DNA of 64,000 nucleotides from Merluccius polli (Eukaryota; Chordata; Actinopteri; Gadiformes; Merlucciidae): contig JAOPHQ010002843.1 in NCBI GenBank assembly GCA_030340625.1, forward strand, positions 476,001-540,000. Reading direction: 5' to 3'. Under the pieces are notes generated by a model, which saw only the letters and a program-made list of their open reading frames with translations, was not told the origin of the DNA and did not search any database. The position numbers were made by a program, and so were the translations under genes. Positions within the stretch are counted from its first letter, which is position 1. Every line of letters begins with the position of its first letter. Shown in pieces: positions 23,197-34,300 of this stretch.

Positions 23197-24003
23197 TAGA
23201 GTTGTTCCGATTCCGATACCAGTATCGGAAATTGCTCCGATACTGCCGAAAATGCTGGCATCGGTATTGGCGACTACTGGAGTCCAGGCACCGATCCGAT
23301 ACCACGTAATTTATTCAATTAGTAATCTAATAGGGGTTATGCGCAACATAGGCCTACTTCTGCATTCTGCGAAACAGGTCTCATCACATCCGGTTCAGGT
23401 CCACTGTACCGCGCTCACATTATTTTATTTATTAATCCGCACTTCCAGATAGGGTGGCCATTCATCCAGCTTTAGGCCGGACTGTCCGGTTCCCCCCCAC
23501 CCCCGTCGGCCGTAGGTCCGCGGTGTGTTGCAATCGCGTGCGTCCTTTTCAACAACTCATAAATGGTCACCCTACTTCCCCGTCGCCGGGGCTTCAGAGT
23601 AATGTGTCCGAGGAGAGCAGCCCTCTCCCGGACTCACTCGCTAGCTTTAACCGCTGTTTTTTTTTTTTTCTTTCTTTTTTCATCCATCTTTTCTTCTCAC
23701 TAACATTCAGATGTTAAAATCAAATAAAAAGCCAACACTAAAAAGGGCTAGCTAGGTTAGCTGTTAACTGTTCTATTTAAAAATAAATGGCTTGAATTTG
23801 CTCTATTTATTCATGTTTTACACAGATTTTAACTTGAGCCAGGCCTTACCACTATGATAATCATATCACAGTCATGCATGTATGCTATTTTTTTTTTTTT
23901 ATAACATACTGGTATCGGATCGGTACTCGGTATCGGCCGATACCCACAGCACAAGTATCGGAATCGGTATCGGGAAGGAAAAAATGGTATCGGAACATCT
24001 CTA
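23197..24003. mobile_element. hAT-type element (807 bp) splitting the pseudogene, 8-bp target duplication
   Basis: The ends TAGAGTTGTTCCGAT and ...ATCGGAACATCTCTA are inverted repeats. CATTTGGC lies on both sides (23189-23196 and 24004-24011). Removing the element and one copy of the duplication joins the coding frame exactly (EDDIW to QVVWMTLPP). Subterminal gatacc/ggtatc repeats relate it to the element at 30531-32006. It contains a copy of the caccggggcttcatag-type repeat (about 23578) also found at 45841. Confidence 0.9.
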
Positions 24004-24067
24004 CATTTGGCAGGTAGTGTGGATGACACTCCCACCAATTGCTGAGAGCTGTCAACAACTGACTAAA

Positions 24068-24163
24068 TGTGGGTGTAAGATTGAATGTGGAACTGGAAGA
24101 TGCAAATGCTACCGCTTTAGTCTTGAGTGTACTCAGTTGTGTGCCTGTGAATGTAATGATTAA
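24068..24163 (+). pseudogene. CXC (tesmin/TSO1-like) zinc domain, 3' end of the broken gene
   Basis: This encodes TKCGCKIECGTGRCKCYRFS followed by LECTQLCACECND and a stop. The nine closely spaced cysteines match the CXC/CRC domain that binds zinc and DNA in tesmin, LIN54 and TSO1. It was separated from the rest of the frame by the 807-bp hAT insertion. It is marked separately because it is the only part whose domain can be named with some assurance. Confidence 0.8.
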
Positions 24164-24179
24164 ATGCATTTGTTATCAG

Positions 24180-24528
24180 GGGGGTGTGTGTGTGTGTATG
24201 CTGTATATAGTTCTTGTATATAGTTATTGTGCATTTGTGTGACTGTGTGCATGCTGTATATAGTTCTTGCTTTTGCTGTATATAGTTATTGTGTGTTTAC
24301 GTGTCTTTGACATACTGCATACAGTAGTTCTTGTATAGTTATTGTGTGTTTGTGTGTGTCTGTGTGCAGGCTGTATATAGTTCTTTCTTTTGCTGTGTAT
24401 ACGTCTTGTATATAGTTAGGGCTTTTGTGTATGTGGATGCTGTATATAGTTATTTTGTATGCTGTATATAGTTATTGTATGTAGTTACTGTGCTTTTGAG
24501 TGTGTGCCTGCATGCTGTATATAGTTGA
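24180..24528. repeat. degenerate tandem array of gctgtatatagtt units
   Basis: The motif ctgtatatagtt(c/a)ttg is repeated about ten times with interspersed TG-rich runs (tgtgtgtctgtgtgc). It begins just after the pseudogene stop codon. No coding content. Confidence 0.85.
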
Positions 24529-24802
24529 GGAGCGGCACGGACGGACAGATGCTTCCTTAATCCACCCGTTTGTTATACAGACATTCTGATATGGCTGGCT
24601 ACAGTACCCCTACCTACCATTAATTTGTCAAAGTGCAAACCAGTGATCATTTCCCAATCCAGCCCGGTCTCGCTTTCCGGCCATTTCCTGTCTAACCGCA
24701 CTGTTTTATAAAAAAAATAAAAAGAAAGAAAACATGCATGAAAATTAGTACTAAAAGGCGTTATTTTTGCCATTTATTGCCGTCTTCACAATGTAACACA
24801 TT

Positions 24803-24871
<69 letters not shown>

Positions 24872-25200
24872 TGTCCTCAATACTCGTCATAGCTTCCTGC
24901 TATGATTGTTTTAGGACTCTCTTGTTGGATTTCTTTCGCAAATAATCATAGAAATACAATGTAAAAATATTGTTTATAAAAAATATTGTTTTCGATTGTG
25001 TCTCTCAGGGTTTTGCTACTATTACTATACTATTACCATTACTTTTGTAGTTTTATATAAATACAACTATTATTCAAAAAGTAAGGCATCCGATTGTAGA
25101 TTAACGTTCAGGAACATGAACGTGCTTGTTTGTGTGTTTTATTGCTTGCGCAGTGATACAACAATGTGATCCGCCTCGACCAACATCACTTCCGCTCCCA
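24529..25200. other. intergenic DNA upstream of ddx5, with (GA)n microsatellite
   Basis: AT-rich non-coding sequence. A (GA)n run of about 64 bp occupies 24806-24869. The stretch at 25140-25329 is richer in GC and CpG and probably holds the ddx5 promoter and 5' UTR. Confidence 0.55.
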
Positions 25201-25329
25201 GACTTTTCTCAGCCGGCATTTTCTTTTGTATTTCCTGGTGTTGATTTGGTTTGACAGCTAATTCGTCGGTCGTTTGTTTTGACCCAGATTACAGAAAACA
25301 GCCCCACTACAGCGACAGCTCACAGCATC

Positions 25330-28300
25330 ATGCCTGGCTTCTCCGACAGAGACCGCGGCAGGGATAGAGGGTAAGGCGCCTTAAGGTCTAACTACGCTGA
25401 AACGCACAGCTAGCCACCGCTAAGGTTAGCTCACATAGAAAAGAGGTTATGTCAGACGAATGTGCATGTTGGACTAAACGCATTTCATTGCATTAGGAAG
25501 TCGTCGACATCGACGTGTTTACACCGCGACCTACAAGACGTAACCAATCGAGATATGTGTGCGCTGAAGTGCGGTGTTATTTTCGTCTGTAAGAATTAAA
25601 ATGGCAGCTATTTGTCAGTAAATATGCTGCTTGCTTGTCATGTGACGCAGAGACAACTTGAGGGTATCGCTGTCAACAAACGTTTTCTCGGATGCGTCCT
25701 TCCTTTATCCAAAAATGTCATTTTAAATGTCATGAAGTGTTAATGAATACTCCACGAACGTTGTTTATTTATTGTAAATATCTAATAGTAATAGAAGTAA
25801 GAGTAATAGAAAGTAAACAGACAGTGCTGGGCGATATGGCCACAATCTTCTATCTCGATATAGGTCATTCGATAACGATATATCACTATATAGCACGATA
25901 CCACATGGTAAAGCCGATTTTTGTATACTCCTGTGTAAATATAATAGTTGACAAATAAAAAGTACTAAGTATTTTGTTATTTTTTGTTATTTTCTGTAAT
26001 GTAGCCTTTAAAACCAGGAAAAGACGACACTTATTCCATATCACGATATTACGATATACAAAATCTAAGAGGATATCTACTCCTAATCTGTCTATCAATA
26101 TATCAGTATAATATCGATATATTTTGCCCAGCCCTGAGCAGACATGTAATTTACAGATTATATATGTGTAAATAATAGACGAAATAACACGTATCACTGC
26201 CATTTCGAAAATGCATTGGATTCCTGTTCATGCTAGCCTTACTAGGTAGCAGACGTCAATAAACTGTCCCTCCCTCTACCTATCCAGGTATGGTGGCGGA
26301 CCACCCCGGTTTGGGGGCGGCGGCGGCGGCTGGCAGGGGCGGACCTCCTCCAGGAAAGTTTGGTAACCCTGGTGACAGACTTCGCAAGAAACACTGGAAC
26401 CTCAGTGAGCTTCCGAAGTTCCAGAAGAACTTCTACCAGGAACACCAGGATGTGACTCACAGAACAGCTGTAAGAAATCCCGACTGAAGGGAAAAAAACA
26501 ACAACAACATTATTTCATACTGAGAGCACTGTGCAGCCATTTGGCCCCTTACATGCATAAGGTCCTACGAAGGTGATTCTTGTTATGCCCCTTCTCAAGG
26601 TTTCCTTATTTACCTGCTGGGTGTCGCATATGCGTGTACAAATTCCGTTGTGCGAATGTGAATTTACATTTAGGAGCACATGTATACGAGTGGAATTTCC
26701 ATTTTTTAATTAAAACAAAATGGATCACATTACCGGCCTTCAAACATAGCACGACATGTTTGCCCACTGACCAAGGAAATAGCCGCTAATATCACACTTC
26801 ACACATTCCAATAGAAGTTGGGAGGTTTTGTTCATAAATCTGTTTCGCTCCCTTTTCCATGTTTGTGACCGAAGATTCACCACAAAACTGCTTGGAATTG
26901 GCAACTGCTTGCAAAAAAATCACAATAAAATGTTCTGAAACTGGACCGTTCACATCGCTGCAACAGGCAGCAACGTGAAGCCGTAGGTGGCTATTGCAGC
27001 GGTAGAGACCGGGTGCTTATGCTTACGCTATGCCAGGAGTTGGAAGCTGGCAATTCACCAGCTCATCCAAAAACAAAACGCCTACTCCAGGGACTATATT
27101 TCACCTGGAGAGAGACTACATTAATGATAAAGCTGTGCTTCTTGGCAACTGGTGAAAACTTAATATCAACGCAGTGATTTTTCCACTTGTTAGATTGTTA
27201 TGATTCTCCCTTTTAAAATAAGTTCCTGTAACGTCCAACACATGAGTTCAGATTTTAAGCAGGAATGTCAGGACGTGATGTAGCCTACAGCTTATAACAT
27301 AGCCTAAATAAAGATGTTAGTGGGTTTTTTGTCCAGTGGGAAAGGGGCGTTATACACCTGAACACATACACCTTTATACACATTTCTCCCGTACCCCTCT
27401 GTGTCCTTCCGCGTTAAACCTTGGAACTGGAGCACACTTTCAGCCAGAGTGGCTCTATAACCGTTGCATACTTTTTCTTTTCCGTAAACAAGAATGTGCA
27501 CAGATCACATTAAGAATTCATATAAATGTTCTTTATTGTAAGAGTGCAATAAACTCTTATTAATCCCTCTATTTTGACTCTGCGCCTGTTTTTTTTTTTA
27601 GTCATGCCCCCACTTTTGTTGACTGTACCCCAAAAATGTCAACTTCAGAACACAGTGCTCCCAGGGAAAAAAGTCCACATCGAGCCCTGCCTTACTGGCA
27701 TTAGAGGAGTTATCCTACTGGTCCTGAAAAGCTCTTTAAAACTGTATTACTGTTTAACCACTTGTTGTGCATCTCATGACGTTGCCTGCCTCAACTGAGC
27801 TCTGAAGTCCCCGGCCCCTCCTACTTTACTTGGCAATTCTACTTTTTAAGGAGGCAAAATACTACCATCAGTGCTGGTTGTTCAGCTGTATAGTTGTTTG
27901 TCGATGTTAAATCAGTGTTGCTGATATTATGAGGATGCTGAACCGTCATTGCCCATGCATGCAGAAGTTGTAAAATCATAGTGGGAAGACTGCAGTGCTC
28001 AGACTTTAAATTAGTTGGTGGCTTTCAAAAAGCCACATTATTGTGACATTCCCTAATCCCTTGTCCCTGTCCTTATCTATTGTCTTGGTCAACTTGCAGC
28101 AAGAAGTTGAGCAGTTCCGGAGGACTAAAGAAGTTACGGTGAAGGGGAGAGATTGCCCCAAACCAATTCTCAAATTCCATGAAGCGATTTTTCCAAGTAA
28201 GTCAGTTAATAGTTTTGTCGAGAAGATGAACATAAATGTTTGTGAAAGCAAGCATACAGAGGTCACTGATTGCGGTCTTCGCTCTGTGACGGCCCTCTGG

Positions 28301-31300
28301 CTGTCATGGTGGCCAAGAGCCAGACCATAATAGCTCAGTCTGTTGATTTTCAGTTGCATGGTGTCAGAGTTGATCTGTTCTGCACGACTGTGTCCCTAAT
28401 GCAGATCTGTATATTATATGAAATGTTTGATAACTTTGAGCAATTTTCAGTGTAATGATTATTTTGGTTGCATTTCAGGTTATGTCATGGACGTGATCAG
28501 CAAACAGAACTGGTCCGACCCAACTCCAATTCAGTCTCAGGGGTGGCCACTCGCTCTAAGTGGCAAAGACATGGTCGGGATCGCTCAAACTGGTTCTGGA
28601 AAAACCCTTGCAGTAAGTATGGTTGGTTACACCAAGACAAATTCCTTGCAAGTGAAAACTTCTTTTGGCAATAAATCTATTCTGATTCTGATTAATGGTT
28701 AAGACTTAAGATGTTACTGAAGTATATTTATTTACTTAATAAATACTTACTTAGTTTACTCGCTCTTTAAAAATGTATTGCACTTCTGGCCTGTTGTCGA
28801 TCATGGGATATGGTTGTAGTAGGTGTAATAAAACTGTCAAAACCCCACACCACCCTGCTGTTCTTGTTGTTTTACGTTTTCATGGCCGAGAGGTCAACCA
28901 ATACATTTTTCATTGTTTTTGAGGAAAAACAATGTCATGAGAAAATGTTGACAAAATTGGCCTGCTGCATAAATGAATAAAGCCAGGCATTAGTAGTGCT
29001 AGAATTTTGTCTCATTATTACACGTTAGTCCACTGTAACGTGTTGAGCAGCAGATGCATTACTGTGCACTTCTTTCTTGTATTAGTACCTCCTGCCTGCA
29101 GTTGTGCACATCCAGCATCAGCCATTCCTGGAGCATGGAGACGGGCCCATCGTAAGTACCCCTGCTGATTGGTTCCTTATGATGTCACTAAACTGTTGAG
29201 GGATTGGTCTGGTTACTCTAGTCGTCAACTCTGGCCAACATGGTTTGTGAAGAGAGGTTCATATTTAGACTGCATCAAATGTATACTACTATATGTGGTT
29301 TCTTTAAAGACTGCATCACTAGTCAAACCTAGGCTGTGTCCGAAATCACTCACTACTCTACACTATATAGTCCACTATATTGTGAGTGATTTGGGATACA
29401 GCCATAGCCTAGCTTCCCAGTCTATCTGCACTGGCCTCTTAACTCATTGGCTGCCAATGACGTCTATAGACGTCAATTGAAATACAACCGTTGACTGCCA
29501 ATGACGTCTATAGACGTCAATTATGTTTTTCAACGGGGCTGACTGGGGAGCGATCTAGAGGACCTTGTCACAAAAAATCAGGCTTGTAAACATAGTATGT
29601 ACTACCGAACTGACCCACTAGGTGGGCCCCGTGCCAAATAGGATGGGAGAGATGAGTAACACAAAAAGCTTGTTTTCTCCATTTTTGGTCAAAAACAGGT
29701 GTTTTTGGTGAAAACAACGTATGTTCTACTGCCGATTACTAAAGAACGGAAAAAGGTAGAAACAAACGGTTTGTTCCTGATTAAAGAAGAGAGTCTACTC
29801 TTTCTTTTGATAGTTTCGGTGTTTACATAGTCATAGAACTCACTGTTAAGTGGGTCTTAGGAAATCAGTCAAAATGCTCTAAAACGCTTGGCAGTATGGG
29901 GCTCTCTGCACTGAAAATGGCTGGCAGCCAATGAGTTAAGTGCAGTGTACAGGATCAAGGCACAGCAACCCTGCTCCACCAGCTGTGTGCCTTCAGCTGG
30001 CGCATGTAGATTTGGTTGTCGAGCTGCAGCAATTTTATATCAATAGTTAAGTTATATGGTTGAGGATACTTTTATAAATCACTTATTTCTCCCCGCCCCA
30101 TGGCCATGTGCTACAACTATGTGCAGCCCTATATTTTAATGCAGGTTTTTAGAAATACAGTATATAGTCCATTAAATAATCTTATTAGAGTATATTTTGG
30201 ATGGATAATTTGGGTCAAAATTATACAGTGAGAAACATGTAAGTATACTCTACCTTGAGCTACTACTACACAGACTGTGATCTGTATGCTCAGTGTTTGC
30301 CAGGCCTCATATTGAAATGCTCTACCCTCAGTGCCTGGTGCTTGCTCCCACCCGCGAGCTTGCCCAGCAGGTGCAGCAGGTTGCGGCCGAGTACGGCAGG
30401 GCCTCTCGCCTCAAGAGCACCTGCATCTACGGTGGAGCACCCAAGGGACCACAGATCAGGGATCTGGAGAGAGGTATGCCCAACACAACACATCTGTGGC
30501 TGTGGTGTCTTCTAATGAATTCACTACAGGTAGTGTTGCACCGATACCGATACTAGTATCGGGAGGGGCCCCGATACCGCACTAAAATGCTGGCATCGGT
30601 ATCGACGAGTACGAACAAATAATGCGCCGATGCCATTTACAGATACTAATATGAAACTTGGAACGCAGCGCCTTGTGTCTTTCTGTGCGTTCACACCGAA
30701 AGCGCACAAAGAGGAATCCGCCTTGTCCACTCCACCTCCAAGTCGCTTTTGTCGCTTCTGTCCCCTTCAGAATGTTCGTTCTTGCTTTTTTTTTTAATTT
30801 AAAGGGCCAGCGCGCCACACGCGCTAAACACCACCACGCAACTACTGCTGTAGCACAGCCCATTTACCGACATCGTTGATCACGGAAAGTTACTTGATAA
30901 AGTCATTAAAAACAGAATTACTCCGATTGGCTGGAGAGTGTAGGTTAAAAAGTGTTTATTTACACCATCTTTGATTTACACCTAGGAAAGACGTTGACGC
31001 TATGAAGACGCTATGGCCACGTTGCTTGGCAACGCCTGCATACGGGAGATATTAAATAGTCTGCTCGACTTGTAAAAATAAAAAAACCCTCACGATTTCA
31101 ACTCTAAAACACATTAAAGTATTATTAATTGATTACATATTTCATTCTTTCGTAAGTGACCATGGTACTTCGCGGAAGCAACCCTCCGCTTCGCGTCGGA
31201 CGGTTCACGCCTCCGCGTCGTCCATTCATTTCTGTTAATGGACACCTCGTCGGGTTACTCCCCAATCATATTTACGGAAATGATCATCCCAAATAAACAC

Positions 31301-34300
31301 CGATTTTGCCAAATGTAATGTTGTCAAATCATAGAGGACATCATAGAGGACATCATAGAGACATTCTCTCCCTTCACTCACTGCACTCACTGCAGTTATT
31401 TTTGCCACTGCTTTAGTTTTTTCAATGTGGATTTTGGAGTTGTAACTTGTTGCCATAGGACACCTTTTATTTATTTTATTTTATTTATTTTACCCTGGCT
31501 GCACTTAGAGGAGTGCACATCAGCCTAGACCTTACAGGAGGAAGTAATTTCTTATTGCAATTCTGATTTGTTCTTACCTCAGATAGGCCTTAATGCCATG
31601 CACTCTCTACCTCATATGTATATTATTTCTTATTTTAATTTAATTTAACTTCTTGTTGCACTACGATTTACATGTTGTAATTACATGGATATTGCACTAT
31701 TTTGGCATATTCAATTATTGTCACCCATAACAGGTAGGCAATAAAAAAGTTCTTCTGGATTTACTGTGTATTCCTGACCAAGCCATGATAGCAATGATTT
31801 TACATCCAAGTGAGTATGCAGTTCTTTAGTATTAGAAGAAAAAAAGCTTGTATATATATATACTGTATATATATATTATTATTATTATTATTATTTTTTT
31901 TTTTTTTCTCCAAACGGCGTGGTATCGGTATGGTATCGGTATCGGCCGATACTGCACAGCCGGGTATCGGTATCGGGGGCCAAAAAATGGTATCGGTGCA
32001 ACACTAACTACAGGTAGCAGATCGGCTCCAGTGTTTCCCCTAGAATCTTTTTCTCAGATGGCTCAGCAGGTGTTCTGCAATTTTTATTTGCTCGGTATAT
32101 TCAAGATTTAAAACAAAGTGATCACAAGGAGAGGATGACTTAATAAGCTGCATTTATTGCATAGAAGTAAGCTGTGTAACCTATGACCTTTGCAAACCAT
32201 TAGCAGATCATGAACACAGTGTGCATGATTCATTGCAGCATTTTATCTTCCTTGGCTTTGAGGAAAATGTCACCATGATATGGAAATTTTGCCATTTATT
32301 AGAATTTTTCTTTAAATTGGTAAATCGGTTTGACGAGGTTAATATGTGGATCAATCAACAGTTCTTGACATAAAGTTTTGTTGATTTGCTCCCTTGTGTT
32401 GCATACAATCACGCCAATCAACTGCATTCAAAACAAGACTTAAGTTAAGAGTTAAGTTGGCTCGTCCAGATCTTTTTCCAATAATGGTCGAGATTATTTC
32501 GCTGTTGCGGCCCTTGCCTGTCAAGGTTTTTTTTTAATATGTTGGTCTAGATCAGGATTGACAACCTGCTGAGGCTCCTTTTCCTCTAATTTGCCAAACT
32601 TCAGTAGCGGTGGCTATAGCCTAGTCTTGAGTCTCCCTAGTTTGGCTTCACTCTCCAAGGTGCTTCATTATAAGTCTCAAATATGTTTTGCGGCTCCAGA
32701 AAGATTTGGCTCTTTTGATAGTAAAGGTGGCTGACCCCTGGTCTAGATCGAACATGAATACGTCTCATCGTGAAGCATGATTATTTTCTCTTTTCCATAA
32801 TTACTGTCATGACATTCCTATATGTTAAGCCTCTATCATGTTTTATTTGGTTATTATAATACACATAAACCTAAAACCTGGGATTGTTCGACTGAGAAGT
32901 CGAGTCGACACGGGGCTCTCTGAACGACCTGTTGACATTTAGGGTACAGCCCTACTAAGTAAATGTAAAACGCTACAGTATGATACGCTTGCGCTCTCAC
33001 TCTACAGCAGTGGCACTCATTGCGCAAAGAGTGACTAGCTCAACTGGTAGAGCATGGCATTAATGCCAGGGTTAGGGGTTTGATTCCCACAGGGACCACC
33101 CATGCTAAAAATGTATGCACTCAACGTGTTGTAAGATGCTTTGGACAAAAGCGTCCACCAATATTACGAGTTTCCCAGTCAACAGTGCTGCACAGAGGCT
33201 CCAAACGCAAGTGATTATTGATTTCCAAATGAATGGACCTTTTAGGAGTTATTTTCTTGGCCTGGCGGGTGTCATGTTGGCCTGGTGGGCTGCCAGACCT
33301 GTACAATTATAGGGGAAACACTGGGGTCATTCTGGCTTGGGGTGGTTACTGGTTTCATTATCTCCACTCCTCCTGGTGTTTGAGCAGTTTCCATGAGCAA
33401 GAACACTGACTGCAGTAAAAGCACAGTTAAAAGACTGCATGGGTTCTAATGGCTGAAACAAGCCACTGTACCACGCTGCTTAATGAAGTGTAACCTGCTG
33501 TGCGTGACTGTAGGTGTGGAGATTTGCATTGCCACCCCAGGTAGGCTAATAGACTTCCTGGAGTGTGGGAAGACGAACCTGAGGCGCTGCACCTACCTGG
33601 TGCTGGACGAAGCTGACCGTATGCTGGACATGGGCTTCGAACCACAGATCCGCAAGATCGTAGACCAAATCCGGGTCAGTAATGGCTCCATGTATCATTT
33701 ATTCCGTTATTTGCCATTTTTTTCTTGGTAATTAAGATGGGTGAAATGTGCACTAAAAAAGGTTGTTCTGTCCGTCCAGCCTGACAGACAGACTCTGATG
33801 TGGAGTGCCACCTGGCCTAAAGAGGTGCGTCAGCTGGCAGAGGACTTCCTGAAGGACTATGTCCAGATCAACGTGGGTGCCCTGCAGCTCAGCGCCAACC
33901 ACAACATCCTGCAGATCGTCGATGTCTGCAACGACATGGAGAAGGAGGACAAGTAGGAAGCCCACATCAGACTAGCAATACAAGTTAACAAATCTCATTA
34001 CACCAGCAATTTAAATGAATGGACCAGTCTAGCAATACAAGTTCAAGTTTCATTTCCACACAGCTTGGCTCATCAGACTAGCTGAAGCAATGAATCAATA
34101 GGCGTTCACTTTTTCCCTGCTCCTCCTCCTCAGATTGATCCGCCTGCTGGAAGAGATCATGAGTGAGAAGGAGAACAAGACCATCATCTTTGTGGAGACC
34201 AAGAGGCGCTGTGACGAGCTCACCAGAAGAATGAGGAGAGACGGGTGAGGATCTTCTACCGCATCCAACATATAAAAGTGTCTACAGAGACGGCCCAAAT

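Larger units (their letters stand above)
18964..24163 (+). pseudogene. decayed intronless gene: zinc modules, PIN/FEN-like nuclease region, CXC domain
   Basis: Coding segments follow one another on the plus strand: about 18964-19140, 19134-19586, 20143-21276, 21340-21864, 21928-22735, 22735-23196 and 24012-24163. Order of parts: a first zinc module (CCLCQTD ... KYHQSC); a second (KCFLCE ... KYHCSCL); a long middle containing NINYARWLSIHLRDM, DQAHEQANAIIKGDGGAIGI and ENPSALRRWMVSGPE; a region with IIDGSSLVY, NHEEADTRIFLHSL, KACDTDIVAIAIS and FTGCDVVSAF, whose spaced acidic residues resemble PIN/FEN nucleases; QHVKRATYQASCIWGQ; and a C-terminal cysteine cluster (CGCKIECGTGRCKCYR) of the tesmin/TSO1 CXC type. 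I recognise this as a large, mostly uncharacterised family expanded in fish and marine invertebrates; its function is unknown to me. Damage includes an in-frame TAA after TAWQTW, stops at about 21274 and 21862, frameshifts near 19140, 19575 and 22735, a tandem duplication, and a hAT insertion. A segment also seems missing near 21275. Confidence 0.8.

Noticed and set aside
33028..33110. Possible tRNA gene (A and B boxes present)
   Set aside because: It continues into a SINE body and tail and lies inside a transposon; a clean cloverleaf with a 3' end is not evident.
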